DNA of 64,000 bases from Nyssa sinensis. Lineage: Eukaryota; Streptophyta; Magnoliopsida; Cornales; Nyssaceae. The translations under genes were made by a program, and so were the position numbers. Of the stretch, positions 10,092-22,042 are shown in pieces (position 1 is the stretch's first letter; each line of letters opens with the position of its first letter). Under the pieces are notes generated by a model. That model made no database searches. It was not told where the DNA came from and worked only from the letters and a program-made list of their open reading frames with translations. Where the stretch lies: contig CM018052.1 of NCBI GenBank assembly GCA_008638375.1, positions 4,543,017-4,607,016 on the forward strand, read 5' to 3'.

Positions 10092-13000
10092 TGTCACATC
10101 CCGCACCCCACCCTACGCGGATGCGAAAGATGTGATGCCAGTTAGCCGCCTTGTCAGTCTCCGACTGACAATGCGACCAACCGAAGGCAATCTTCTGAAC
10201 CTTACAATGAATTACATTCCAAATGTAGGGTCAGAACAGCGAAAATTAAAACCTTTTTATCTCGGAAATGCAACTCATCTATATACCACATAAGCATGTA
10301 CCACAGAGCAAATCTATAACCAAACAACTAATAACTCTAACCACAGAGCACATCTATAACAGATATATAACACAGAGCATATCAAACTCCTCCAGAGTAC
10401 CATTACCATGAGCCATGTCCCTACTCATCTAATATATATGAATAAAGTCAACTATATCATCACGCTCACCTGAATAGACAGGATCAATCCATTAGAACCC
10501 AAGTCTCCACATATTATTGCCATCAGATTCTCACTTGGGAATGCCTCCCAGCCTACTAGTATCATCTCCTTGTGCCTTCTAATCCAATGGAGATACAACC
10601 TGAAAAATGTTAAATAATGGAATGAGCTTAAACAAGCTCAGTAAGTAACATAGGTTCCTGCCATGGGTTTCAAAACCAGTTCATATATATATATATATGC
10701 ATGCTCAAATGCAGCTCAAGTAGAACAACGTAATGCAAGAGAACAAATCAGATCAACATAGAACCAAATAGAATGGATCAATACTGAATACCAATCAAAC
10801 AACGGTATATCAACGAATGTGCCTGAACCTTCCCCAGGGGATGTGGGATGGCATTACTTCCCATCCACCCCCTCACATGGAGGGCCTCATATCGCACACC
10901 TCCGACTGAGGTCGGTATCAGAGCGGAACAGATCAGATACAGCCCAAATAGAACGGATACAACTCAAATAGAACGGATACAGCTCAAAGTGCCTGAACCT
11001 CCCCCAGGCGATGTGGGATGGCATTACTTCCCATCCACCCCCTCACATGGAGGGCCTCATATCGCACACCTCCGGGTCAGTATCAGAGCGGAATAGATAG
11101 GATTGAGCGGATGCTGAGCTCTGGGCGTCCCACAGAGGCAGCCATCCATCCACTGATATACTCAATCCCGTAGTGGGCCCCAGATAAGACTCAACATGAC
11201 AAACAGAATCAAACAGACTCTAAAGGACAGGTAACAGAACAACAAACTTCAACAGAATCAACAGGATATATCAGAAGGCAGGATAGAACAAACTCATGCC
11301 ATAAGTAATGCAGATCAATATGTATGCATGAAAGCATATGCATTTAAAACAGTTCAATGTATAAACAGTTCAGCATATAAAGCAGTTCAGTATACAAGTT
11401 TAGATAGTACAGAAAATATACACCAAGTCAGGAGTCCGAGTTACTCACAGACTTTATGCTTATCTCTATTCATAGATATCCTCCAGATACGTTAAGTGCC
11501 TCTATGCATATCCTGAATAATCATCATCCTGAATAACCACCATCAATTACAAACAGATCAGACTTTAACCATTCATGTCTTGTTTATCATCCTAAGCATC
11601 CTAAGCATCTACCGGGTCACCTAAGATAATCTAATGGCCTATTACTCTCTCATTGGGTTTCAACTGGGGCTATCATATTCTTTAATTAAGCTTAGTAGCT
11701 ATTAGGATTTAGGACTCTATCGTTATTAAATCTTTATGTAAAGCATTATTACTTTGCTAAACCCACGACTAATTTCACCATTGTATTTAGACTGCAAATC
11801 TAATAGAAATTCTATATTTCTTGATTTCATTAAAATATTCGTTGGCTACTTTTTTTTAGTGTTGGATTTTAATATCAATTTCCTTGGCTCTTAGTTTGCC
11901 TCTTTGAACTGAAACCTACACCAATGCTACGGCTTGTAAACAACGTACATAGTACTACCATTGAATTACAGTTATGAGGGTTTTGTGAAGGTCTATTTGC
12001 TATTGAAGTTTACTGATGCAACAAAACTAGAAAGGTACGGATTTATATGACGAAGGTAGGAGTGGATTGATTATGTAGTTTATTAATAATTGGAAACTGC
12101 TCTATGTGCTGGACTAGTTAACAAAATAGCTTCAAACAAAACAGAGGAACCGGAGGAACCAATTAAAGGGATACTACAGGTTACGGCAATTCCAAATGAA
12201 GCCAACTACAAGTTGTAGTTGTCAACAAAGATTCTTAACCCAATCAATGTCATATATTTTATCCATTTATGACTCAGTTTCTTTAAAACCAATATTCATA
12301 CCAGTTTGCCATTGAAACGTGATTTAATCAATCCATTGTACAGAATTACATTTCCATCCATGATTTTACCCAACAGTTGAAACTATTTTCAAATTAATAG
12401 CTGAACTATATTTAAATCAATAACTGAATTATAAATAATTCATGTATTTCAGTTTTCCAACAGCTGATCACTATTATAATTTTATTAGAGAATGTAAATT
12501 CAAAGAATCAAATTTATACCTGCTCTCACATTAGGTGGGTTGTCCATTGTTGGACCAAGGTACCTGAGCTCCAATTACAGGAATCAGAAAATTCCTCCAT
12601 AGCTAACACTATGAAAGGGTGGCGTTGTAAGGAAACCAGAGACTCAGTTGCCTCCACAGCTTCCGAATTAAACTCTCCAATACTCTGATTAGCCTGCCAC
12701 TATGTCAACCCTGACTACACCCATTTCCTGCACCATTACACACATAAACATACACATATGTATACATGGATCAACTCATCAGGAACAGCCATCTCTACAG
12801 AACTCCTATAACTGCCCTTGGCAATGCTTAATCAATCTATCTTTCTCTCCAATTTTGCTGCTTCCGTAACTGCCCACAACTCCATTCTTGTGAAATTAAT
12901 CCAGTCCCAATAACAACTATTTGTGCTTTCTATTTTACCAGATTTTTTTCTTTTGTACATGAACTCTGTTCAATTGCAATGGAAACTGATTTGGGCATCA

Positions 13001-13371
13001 ATAAAATCCAGTGGGTTTGACAAATGAACCGGCAATATTCCCTTCAACATTACATTTTCCAATTTACTAATAACCCAAGAAGGACTCTAAGAACAAGTTC
13101 CAAATACTCAATCTCATCCTCTGATTTTTACTATGCACAACAATTCAAGATATTTATGAATTCGGTCCCTCCTACAATCAGTAACAAAATCGAAAGAGAA
13201 GAAACCCTCAAATTCTTCAACATTCGGACCATGCCCCTGTTCCCTCAAGATCAAGTTATGTACCTGCTGCACCGCAACTCCCGTAGCAGCAGCCTCAAAA
13301 TCCCAATTTCAAAAATGCATCATTTAGCTTCCCTTTTCCTTCAATTTCTCAGCACCGCAACCAATAACACA

Positions 13372-13409
<38 letters not shown>

Positions 13410-14354
13410 TTATTAATTCTGTTGCACCGCTACACAAGACGCACGTATATATACACATACCCTTGCTACCGCGCGCTGTTGCTGCGTGCCACTGCTCCAA
13501 CAATTCCGGTTCTGCGGCATCCAACGGCAGCTCCTCTAATCGGCTAAATCAGCCTCCCCTGCACCGCTACTGCCGTCTCACTCCCAAACCCAATCACGTA
13601 TCAGATTTCTATCTCAATTTGACCCACAAACAAACCGAGCTACTCAATCAAAAGCACATCTCTGCTCCTGATTAGCCGCACCACCTGGCCACCACGCACA
13701 CACACACCATGACCTGCTGCTCCATCACTCCTTTTTGCTTTTCTTGGTCGGTTTTCTCCAGCCTAGAGCATTCTAGAAGTGCCCCATTTTATCCATTTCT
13801 CACGTGTTCCAGCAGCTTCTACGTTGCTATATTTCTCTTCTAGCTGGTCTAGAAGCTTCAAGCTCCCTCTTTTCTCTCTACTTCTTCCGACTTTTCTAGC
13901 TTCTTCCTAATTTATCTCCTACGGTTTATATATAATATATCTGTATTTTATTATGTCCAGCAGCTTCCAGTAGCTTCTCTTATGGAGCTTTCTAGTACAC
14001 AATATATATATACCTTATTTTATTATTATTATTATATATATATTTTATATTTTACTGTATTAATATTTTATTTCATAAAATATTAATTTATTGAATAATA
14101 TAGAATCTGCCTTAAAACTGAAACTCGGTATCGTAATTAGTTATTTTCACATAATTTTATAATTAATTATTCGTATCAGTCTCATTTATTTATTTTGATA
14201 CTCGGTCGACTGGATTAATTAATTTCCCGAGCATATGTCATTTTTATATCTGAGGGCATTAAGTCTCGTTATAGCTTACCGTATTTGAGCTAGTTCAAAT
14301 TATTAACGTCAAAGGAATATAGTCTGGATTATGTCAGATTTTGGGGGTATTACA
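10092..14354 (-). mobile_element. LTR-L: solo LTR, 4.3 kb, in the leader of Retand antisense gene I
   Basis: On the plus strand it runs from TGTCACATCCCGCACC to GGGGGTATTACA, with exact 5-base duplications TCCGG at 10087-10091 and 14355-14359. Its 3' half (10092-11450, reversed) matches the element C LTR, including the two 'agagg...catcc' repeats. The predicted intron runs 10600-11448. The apparent start of the 294-residue frame at 14331 lies in this LTR, so it is not the original start of the downstream gene. No coding content is seen; the frames at 10848 and 13024 are incidental. Confidence 0.92.
10600..11448 (-). other. probable LTR-internal intron of LTR-L
   Basis: On the minus strand the donor AAAGTCT/GTGAGTAACTCGG opens at 11448 and the acceptor TTAACATTTTTCAG closes at 10600. 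The flanks are nearly the same as in element C. Confidence 0.5.
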
Positions 14355-14447
14355 TCCGGTGTTCATAGTCCTTTCTTGATCTCAGGTTTGATTTTAGTCC
14401 CCTTCTACATTCCTTCTCATTTGTTTCATTTCTTTCTTTTGTTCGCC

Positions 14448-16380
14448 ATGTCTGGCTTTGAATCACACTCTGGTTCGGGCAGTCCTTCTGAGACCGTTCC
14501 TCAACTTCAGTTAGTGAATCTTCCTTCTATAGATAATGATGAAAATAGATTGATGGAACCCCCCTCTAGTCCAGGGGTTAGGATTGTTGATGCATTTGAT
14601 GAGCCCCCAAATAGGGCTGGTGAGACTTCTGGTCGATCCGGTTACAGAGAGGAGGGTGAGAGTGTTATCACCGAAACAATGTTGAAGGAATTATGGGTGA
14701 AATTCAAACTTCCCACAAATGTGACTTTCAGGGTCCCAGATTCTCGGGATCGTCCATGCAATGTTAGAGAGGGGGAAATCTGTGTCTATTTGGCCTGGTT
14801 TGAAATGGGTCTTACACTCCCCCTTCCTGATATTATAAAACAATTCTTTTGTTGGTTTGACCTTTGCCCCGCAGACCTGAACCTTAACAGTTGGAGACAT
14901 CTGTTGAGCTTTATTGTGTTGGGACATAGGAATAAGGTCAATGTGTCCCTTGACCTGATCCGTAGTAATATGGATCTAAAACTTCAAAAGGCGGAAGGCC
15001 TTTATTATATGTATTTTGATAGTGGGTTCAGACCCCTTACTTCTGTGCCCTCTTCCAACAAGACCTGGAAGAAGTGGTATTTCTTCATAAAAGGAGGATG
15101 GGAATTCAAGGATTTCGAAGGCAAACCTTCATCAGTCCCTCGAACCACTGGGCGAAAGGGTGAGGCCCAATTTTCTTGTGGCTGCATTGATTCTGTTTTG
15201 TACGCTGATTGCTGAACTGATCAATTTCTGTGTTTGTTTTGCAGTCAGGAGTGTGTGGAAGAGGCCGACCGTTTCTCCCGTGCGGCAGGAGCAATATAAG
15301 AAGCTCTTAAAGCCCAGCAATCGAGACCATTCCTCCATTGTTAACCCTGAAAGATTGATGGCTGCCAGGGGGAGTGTTGAGGAGGTTGCTAATAGTGTGA
15401 TGGCTCGGTGGGAGACCGGGCCATCTTCGTCTGTGGCAGCGGGGGAGGCTTCTTCCCCATTGGTCCTTCCCGTCCAAAAAAGGCGGAGGTTAGTTCTGTC
15501 CTCTCCTAAGCCTGCTGAGGGGAAGAGAGAGGTTCCTATCCCCATTTCGGTGGTCCCCCCGGCCCTGTCTCGGCGAACGGGCAAGGGGGCATCGTCATCG
15601 GTGGCTCCTGATGCTGCTGATCAGGGGGCCAAGAGGATTCTGAGCGACTTTTAGGCCAAAGGCTCAGTTAAGCTCAAGCCCCAGAAGTCGGAGAAGCTTC
15701 TTGCTGATCTGACCGCTCTTCAGGTCAAGGCGAGTTCGTCGGGTCCTTTATTTTTTTTTCCCTTTTCTCCAAGTGTTTTGGCTGGTATTGAACTGTTTAC
15801 TTTGTAGTTTGCAGACCCTGCATACCCTTTCTGCTCTGGTGGAGGTTTCTCCCTCTGCGGAGGAGTTTGACCAACTCAGGGCCGAGCTGGACGATCTCAG
15901 GCTTTAGCTTGGTACTGCTCGGTCGGAGGCTCACGACTTCGCAGAGAAGCTGAAGGAGTCCCAGAACTCCTTGATTGTGATGGAGTCGGAGAGGAACCTC
16001 GCTGTTGAGCAGGCAAAGAGGTTGCAGGTAGAGATGAATGGCATGAGGTATCAATATCGTAAAAAGCTTGACGACGCCGTGGAGCAGGCCTTGGTGGATA
16101 TGAGGAGGAAATGAGGTCAGAGCTGGAAGGAATGACCACTCTCCTGATTACGTTTGGGTTCAATAACTTCCGATCCCGGCTTTTTGCCAAGTTTCCTGAC
16201 CTTGATGTCTCCTCAATTGTGCCACCTGGATTTGAACCTTCAGAGGTTGCTATCCAAAATGAAGTGGCTGATATCCTACCTACCGATCCCATTGAAGCGG
16301 TCGTACCGACTGAGACGGTTGATGCTGCCCCTGCCGATCCTTCTCCCGTCGTTGATCCTGTCCCTACTGATCAGGCTTAG
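14448..16380 (+). pseudogene. Retand antisense gene I, transposase_28-like ('putative gypsy type transposon') protein
   Basis: It lies antisense to the Retand element between integrase and 3' LTR. Start chosen at 14448 (GCCATGTCTGGC), since upstream codons belong to LTR-L. Exon 1 (14448-15159) encodes an acidic, Ser-rich N-terminus, then the conserved block VKFKLP...CVYLAWFEMGLTLPL...FIKGGWEF typical of the plant family PF04195. The intron 15160-15244 (GTGAGG...TTTTGCAG) joins in frame to exon 2 (15245 to about 15723, basic KRRR segment). A second intron probably ends TTTGTAG at about 15807; exon 3 is coiled-coil-like (leucine, glutamate and alanine-rich), then a DPxPxD-rich acidic tail ending at 16380. 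Stops at 15652 and 15905 and a one-base frameshift near 16112 break it. The role of this protein in Tat elements is unknown. Assignment is by recall of the family. Confidence 0.72.
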
Positions 16381-16940
16381 GATGTATATTTTGTTATTTT
16401 TGAACTTCCAATGTACTTGAAATATACATTTGTTAATGGAACAGTCTTTTGCTTAATGCTTTTGTCTCCTTAGTTACATTGCTCTGTAGTGTTTGTGCAT
16501 GACTTGAGTTATACTGCTCTGTAGTGTCTTAACTTGTAGTTGATTGTGGTCATTGTTGCAAATAGTGTTGCTCTAGAGCTTAGTATATACCAGACCAGAT
16601 TTTCTTCTGTAGGTGGTTGCATTCCGAGCTGCTTTACCTACCATAGGTCAGTAATTAAAGACTTCTTTTGAAACATTTCAAAGCTGGCTGTTCTCAATCT
16701 GGAGACCTATAATAATAAGTGGGTATTTCGTGATTGTAGTTCGGTTGATCAGAACTTCTGCCTCCAAATCTGTTAAAACAAAGGTCAAGGTACATCAAAG
16801 TTGATGGACCTTCGTTGTATACGTGGCCCATCAAGCGTTACTGTCCTGGAGAAACTGTCACGTCTACATATATGTGGACAAGACTAAAAAGTCTATATAT
16901 TGCGTGTGTGGCTCTGCCTTTTGCTTCTCCCGAGAGGGCG
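16381..16940 (+). other. 3' region of antisense gene I, non-coding
   Basis: AT-rich spacer with repeated 'ctgctctgtagtgt' phrases (near 16481 and 16513). No open frame of note. It probably holds the 3' UTR of gene I and upstream elements for gene II. Confidence 0.4.
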
Positions 16941-17060
16941 GTTTAATGCCTTATTTATTGCACCACCGTTGTTTGGGATTTTGAAGCTAACTTTTCGCCT
17001 AATCGTTGCGACGGTTTGATTGGGTGCCTCTTGGGCCTCGAAGGTCTATATAAGTGGAAG
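16941..17060 (+). promoter_or_regulatory. promoter of antisense gene II (copy 2 of a duplicated promoter)
   Basis: A TATA box CTATATAAG lies at 17046-17054. GGTTTAATGCCTTATTTATTGC at 16940-16961 and GTTGCGACGG near 17005 correspond to the promoter at 9893-10000. A transcript start would fall near 17075-17085. Confidence 0.5.
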
Positions 17061-17130
17061 AGGAACGTACAGTTGCGCCCCATCTTCTTACTTTACTCTC
17101 AGACTGTTTCGTTGTTGGAGAGGTTTTTAG

Positions 17131-17484
17131 ATGTTTTTCAAAAAAAATTTCGTTTATTCGGAGATGATCGACGATCTTCAATCTAAGTTGGGAATGATTA
17201 AACTGTGGCTGAGAGTTATCCTTCTTTTTGATTTAGTCTCTAAGAAAGGATTAGAGGAGGCTAAGATCTTTTTGTCCATCTTAGCATCTGGTCGAGATTT
17301 CTCCGATGGGAGGTGGTCCCTCCTTGATTCAACCGAGGCTTGGAGCATCGGCGATGAAGACGAAGGTGAGATGTTGTCTTCCCTCTGTATTCTGGCAGAC
17401 ATCCTTGCTCAAATCGGCCAGGGTGTGACAACTGCTTTGAGGGAGATGAATGTGGGCTGCCTCCTCCCCCTTGTGACTTGGTAG
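17131..17484 (+). pseudogene. Retand antisense gene II, unrecognised protein
   Basis: An open frame of 117 codons starts 77 bases after the TATA box. It has a basic N-terminus (FFKK), a hydrophobic stretch at residues 23-35 (IKLWLRVILLFDL) and an acidic cluster IGDEDEGEM. It stops at TAG (17482). Coding-like codons continue in another frame (17575-17690, IEIIDSDDG...), so the gene is probably frameshifted or spliced. A polyadenylation signal follows at 17857. I do not recognise the family. Its position beside gene I and its duplicated promoter suggest it is part of the same antisense unit. Confidence 0.45.
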
Positions 17485-17856
17485 AGACCCTTACTTCAAT
17501 CTGCTGGGGTGTCATACCGATTACAAAGGTGGAGAATGAAAAGTCTCCTGAGGCCTAGAGCCCTCATCATCCGTTGGTATTGAGATCATTGATAGCGATG
17601 ATGGAATGGCCTGGGCGCTCCTTGATGCAGATTGGGGTTTAGGGTTCCTTCCTTTCAAATGGAGCCAGCGGCATCGGTAATGGAAGTTTGGATCCTGTGC
17701 CTTTATATCATCTGAGGAAGAAAGCCGTGATGTTGCAAATAGTAGTGATATAGTAGCTTTCTGTAGTAGCCTGTGTAATGGTGCCTTTGTTGTAGCCTTT
17801 TGTGTACTTGTTCTGTTTCCAGTCTTTTTGTACTGATGTAAATCTTCTGAGTCATT

Positions 17857-17862
17857 AATAAA
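17857..17862 (+). terminator. polyadenylation signal of antisense gene II
   Basis: AATAAA follows T-rich and TGTA-containing sequence (TTTTTGTACTGATGTAAATC), as is usual for plant poly(A) regions. Confidence 0.5.
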
Positions 17863-18134
17863 ATCGAGTTCCTTTTTCTCAAATTTGATGTTCTTGGTAT
17901 TCGAATGTGCTCTTCTGTAGTTAAAACACTTTCGCGTGCACTTCTGATATATGAATGTTCTAAGAATAGATCAAAGAAACTTGGTAGAAGGCTTGAATCA
18001 AAGTACTTCACACCTGATCGGTACTATAGTACTTGTTGCTTGACAGATAAGCTAAAGAATATAAATATCAGATCTGAGGTGTTCCGATCTAGGAAACTTT
18101 AGTTCGTAGATGTTTGGAACTTCTGTCCTTGGAT

Positions 18135-18825
18135 GGGCTGGATCATAGAACTTGTGTATTAAAGATGGACCAGGCTTAAGAGACCTGTGCATTATAAATG
18201 GACCAAGTCTTGAGACTTGTACATTATGGACCAGGCTCTGGAGGCCTGTGCATTATAAATGGACCAAGTGCAAAGACTTGTACATTATGGACCAGGCTTT
18301 AGAGGCCTGTGCATTATAAATGGACCAAATGCAAAGACTTGTACATTATGGACCAGGCTCTAGAAGCCTGTGCATTATAAGATGGACCAAGTACTGAGAC
18401 TTGTACATTATGGACCAGGCTCTGGAGGCCTGTGCATTTACAGATGGACCGAGTGCAAAGACTCGTACATTATGGACCAGGCTCTAGAGGCCTGTACATT
18501 TATAGATGGACCAAGTACGAAGACTTGTACATTATGGACCAGGCTCTAGAGGCCTGTGCATTTATAGATGGACCAAGTACGAAGACTTGTACATTATGGA
18601 CCAGGCTCTAGAGGCCTGTGCATTATAAGATGGACCAAGTACTGAGACTTGTATATTATGGACCAAGCTCTAGAGGCCTGTGCATTTATAGATGGACCAA
18701 GTATGAAGACTTGTACATTATGGACCAGGCTCTAGAGGTCTGTGCATTTATAAATGGACCAAGTACTGAGACTTGTACATTATGTACCAGGCTCTAGAGG
18801 CCTGTGCATTTCTAGATGAACATTC
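18135..18825. repeat. 61-base minisatellite in the Retand 3' untranslated region
   Basis: About ten and a half copies of a 59-62 base unit. Each unit consists of two related halves of about 30 bases: 'GGACCAGGCTCTAGAGGCC...GCATTATA' and 'GGACCAAGTACTGAGACTTG...ACATTAT'. It lies between the end of pol and antisense gene II. Tandem arrays at this position are known in Tat/Ogre-type elements. Confidence 0.95.
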
Positions 18826-18847
18826 TATGGAAGTAAAAGAAACATCT

Positions 18848-19990
18848 CTATTGATAATACTTCCATAAGTGTTCCACGTTCCATGGCCTAGGAACAGGCT
18901 TCCCAGTCATGTCTTCTAGCCAGTAGGTGGTAAGCCGAACAACATTTGTTACTTTGTAGGGGCCTTCCTAGTTTGGTGACAACTTTCCCATGGTGGGATC
19001 CTTGGTGTTTTGAAAGACTTTTCTTAAGACAAAGTCTCCGACTTGAAAGCTGACTGTCTTGAGTCCTACCTTGGATTTGTTGACCATTCTCTGTTGATAG
19101 GCTTCCATTCTGACGCTGGTTTGATCCCTTCTCTCTTCGAGCAAATCCAAGTTTTCCATCAGCTGCTGATCATTGGATTCTTGCTCAAAGGCTTCTGTTC
19201 TTAGGGTTGGCATACCGATCTCAACCGGAATTACTACTTCTGTCTCATAGGCTAGTGAGAAAGGAGTTTCAGAGGTGGGAGTTCTTCTGGTTGTTCTGTA
19301 AGCCCAAAGAACTCCAAGGAGTTCCTCTACCCACTTTCCTTTGGCCTGTTCCAACCTTTTCTTTAACCCTTCAAGGATTGTTCGGTTGGTGACCTCTGCT
19401 TGCCCATTTGCTTGTGGATGGCCTAGAGAGGTGAAGTGCTGCCTAATGTTGAGATTTTCACAGAATGTCTTGAAGCCTTTACCAGTGAATTGTGTCCCAT
19501 TGTCGGAGATAATCACACGTGATATGCCGAACCTGCACACAATGTTCTTCCAGGTGAAGCTCTCAACTTCCTTTTCTGTGATATGTGTTAAAGGCTCAGC
19601 TTCGGCCCATTTAGAGAAGTAGTCAATGGCCACCAATAGATATTTCCTGTTTGGAGGTGCCTTTGGTAATGGACCCACGATGTCCATTCCCCATTGAGCA
19701 AAGGGCCAAGGACTAGGAATCGGGATGAGCTCGTGATGAGGCTAATGTTGATATGGGGCAAATCTTTGGCATTTGTCGCACTTCTGAACATACTCCTTAG
19801 CCTGTTTTAACATGCTAGGCCAGTAATAGCCCTGAGACAGAGCTCGGTGAGCTATAGTTCTGCCCCCATTATGATTCCCGCAAATTCCCTCGTGTATTTC
19901 AGCCAAGACATATTGTGACTCTTCTGGAGCTAAGCATTTTAACAGAGGTTGAGAATACGACCTTCTGTAAAGCTTGTTGTTCAGGATCAG
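18848..19990 (-). pseudogene. Retand integrase
   Basis: Minus strand. The N-terminal zinc-binding region carries HEG..GNHNGGR and CDKCQRF (about 19900-19770). The catalytic core follows, with D in MDIVGP (near 19685), D in DNGTQF (near 19503) and E in NGQAEV, 35 residues after the second D, so the DD35E triad is intact. The C-terminal part includes KVGLKTVSFQVGDFVL and a short tail ending WKYYQ-stop at 18848. Breaks: a stop at about 19744 between zinc finger and core, and TAG for a conserved tryptophan at 18966-18968. It would have inserted the cDNA into host DNA with a 5-base stagger. Confidence 0.9.
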
Positions 19991-20189
19991 GTACCGAGCC
20001 GTTCTGATTCGGATTCTTCTGGCTTTATTTTTGTCTTTTGGGAGGAGCCCGGATCTTAGGTACTAGAGGATTGGAGTCATCCAGTTCTGGGGCTGTTTAT
20101 TAATTTGAGCAATTTGGGCTTCCTCAATGCTGGACCCTGGCTGAAAGGAGATTTTTATTGTGGAATTTGCTTCAGACTTGAGGCGTTAG

Positions 20190-21016
20190 GCCATGTTAGC
20201 CAGCATCTGCTCTGCAATTCTAGCTTTTCTCAATTTTCTGGATAGTAAATGTCTAGAAAAAATGCCTCAAGTGGTTCACCAGTTTGGAGTACCGGAGCAT
20301 CCTATCATCTTTAATGGCGAATTCTCCCAAGACTTGGCTCACCACCAGTTGGGAGTCAGAAAAGACATCGAGGTTCTGAGGCTCGCATTCCAAGGCAAGC
20401 TTCATGCCTAAGATTAGGGCTTCATATTCTGCTTCATTTTAGAAGCTTTGAATCCCAGGTTGACTACTTTTTCTGACGTGAGCCCATCAGGGGACTGTAG
20501 TACCAGGCCTACTCCTGAGCCTTGATCGGTTGACGATCCATCAATGTATAGCAGCCAGGTTCCCGAGGTTTTGGTGAGTTGTGCCTTGTTTTGAAGTGCC
20601 GGGGTGAACTCAGCAACAAAATCAGCTAAGGCCTGCCCTTTGATGGAGTTTCGGGGTACATATGATATGTCGAACTCCCCTAGCTCCACAGACCACTTCA
20701 CCAATCTTCCTGATACCTCAGGTTTCCTCAGTATTGACTTCAGAGGATAGGCAGTTGGGATCTCGATTGGATGGGCTTGGAAATAAGGTCGAAGCTTCCG
20801 AGCTGATATGGCCAAGGCATAGGCCAGCTTTTTTACTTCTGGGTATCTCTTTTCTGTGTCAAGTAGTGCCTTACTGACGTAGAATATAGGCCTCTGCACT
20901 CCTCTGTCTTGTCTGATTAATGCAGAGCTGATCGCGTTTTCAGAAACTACAAGGTACAAGAGTAGCTTTTCCCCTTGTGCTGGTTTTGACAAGATTTCTC
21001 GCATTCTTCCGTCCAC
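20190..21016 (-). pseudogene. Retand RNase H and second (archaeal-type) RNase H
   Basis: The first RNase H covers VVSENAISSALIRQD...PIFYVSKALLD...YPEVKKLAYAL. After a connection stretch (SVELGEFDISYVPR) comes a second domain starting WLLYIDGSST with GSGVGLVLQSP. This dual arrangement marks the Tat branch. The reading frame differs from RT, so a frameshift lies near 20950-21016. A one-base deletion at about 20445 destroys the second domain after LGFKAS. Sequence related to the rest of this domain continues in other frames to about 20190. Confidence 0.85.
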
Positions 21017-22042
21017 TGCAAAGCTTTGCTGCCCTTTAGAGCTTTGAAGAAAGGTAGGCAGCGATCAGTGGATTTGGAGATAAATTTGCTTAGTGCCGCA
21101 ATTCTGCCACTCAGTGCCTGAATTTCCTTCCTGGTTCTTGGTGACTTCAGTCCAATTAGAGCTTGGATCTGAGTAGGGTCTGCTTCGATACCCCTCTGAG
21201 AGACAATGTATCCCAAGAATTTTCCCTTCGTAACCCCGAAGGTACATTTCGAGGGGTTGAGCTTCATCTTGTGCTGTCTGAGGATATCGAAGGTCTGGGC
21301 TAAGTGCTGGAGGTGACTACCTTTTTGCAGACTCTTCACCAGCATGTCGTCGATGTATACCTCCATGGTGCTGCCGAGCAGTGGGTTGAACATCTTGTTC
21401 ACCAACTGTTGATAAGTGGCTCCAGCGTTCTTTAAACCAAAAGGCATTACTCTGTAGCAGTAGAGCCCTCGTTCGGTTATGAAGGCTGTCTTCTCTTGGT
21501 CTGGAGGGTACATCTGGATCTGGTTGTACCCGGAGTAGGCATCCATGAAGCTCATAAGCTCATGCCCCGCAGTGGCGTCAACCAGTTGGTCTATTCCTAG
21601 TAGTGGAAAGCTGTCCTTGGGGCACGCCTTGTTGAGGTCTGTATAATCAACGCAGACTCTTCACTTGCCATTTTTCTTCTTGACAAGCACGATGTTGGCT
21701 AGCCACTCGGGATAGAGCACTTCTCGTATCATCCTGGCTTCCAGCAGCCTTTGGACTTCTTCATTTATAATCTGATGCCGTTCAGGAGCAATCGGCCTCC
21801 TCTTTTGTCTGACTGGCGAGTGATCCAGATCCACCATCAGCTTGTGAGTTATAAGATTGGGATCTATTCCCTCCATGTCTTTGGTCTCCCAAGCAAAGAT
21901 AGAGATGTTGTCTTTTAAGAACCTGACTATCTTTTCCTGCTTGGTGTGTGTTAGGTCTGGGCCGATGTATAAATAACGCCCTTCTGATTCTGAACTGACC
22001 AACACTTTGATGGGCTTGCCAATGGATTTGGCTCGGCTGTCT
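20947..22042 (-). pseudogene. Retand reverse transcriptase
   Basis: Minus strand. N-terminal part: LKDNISIFAWETKDMEGIDP and LLEARMIREVLYPEWLANIVLVKKKNGK. A TGA at 21661-21663 replaces the tryptophan expected in NGKWRVC. The catalytic part follows in the same frame with FMDAYSGYNQI, MPFGLKNAGATYQ, the YIDD active site (21346-21357) and FLGYIVSQRGIE. The N-terminal edge is cut by LTR-G at 22043. Length and motif order fit a full gypsy RT. Confidence 0.92.

Noticed and set aside
13024..13416. 130-codon frame in LTR-L
   Set aside because: It ends in a TA repeat and has no counterpart in the related LTRs.
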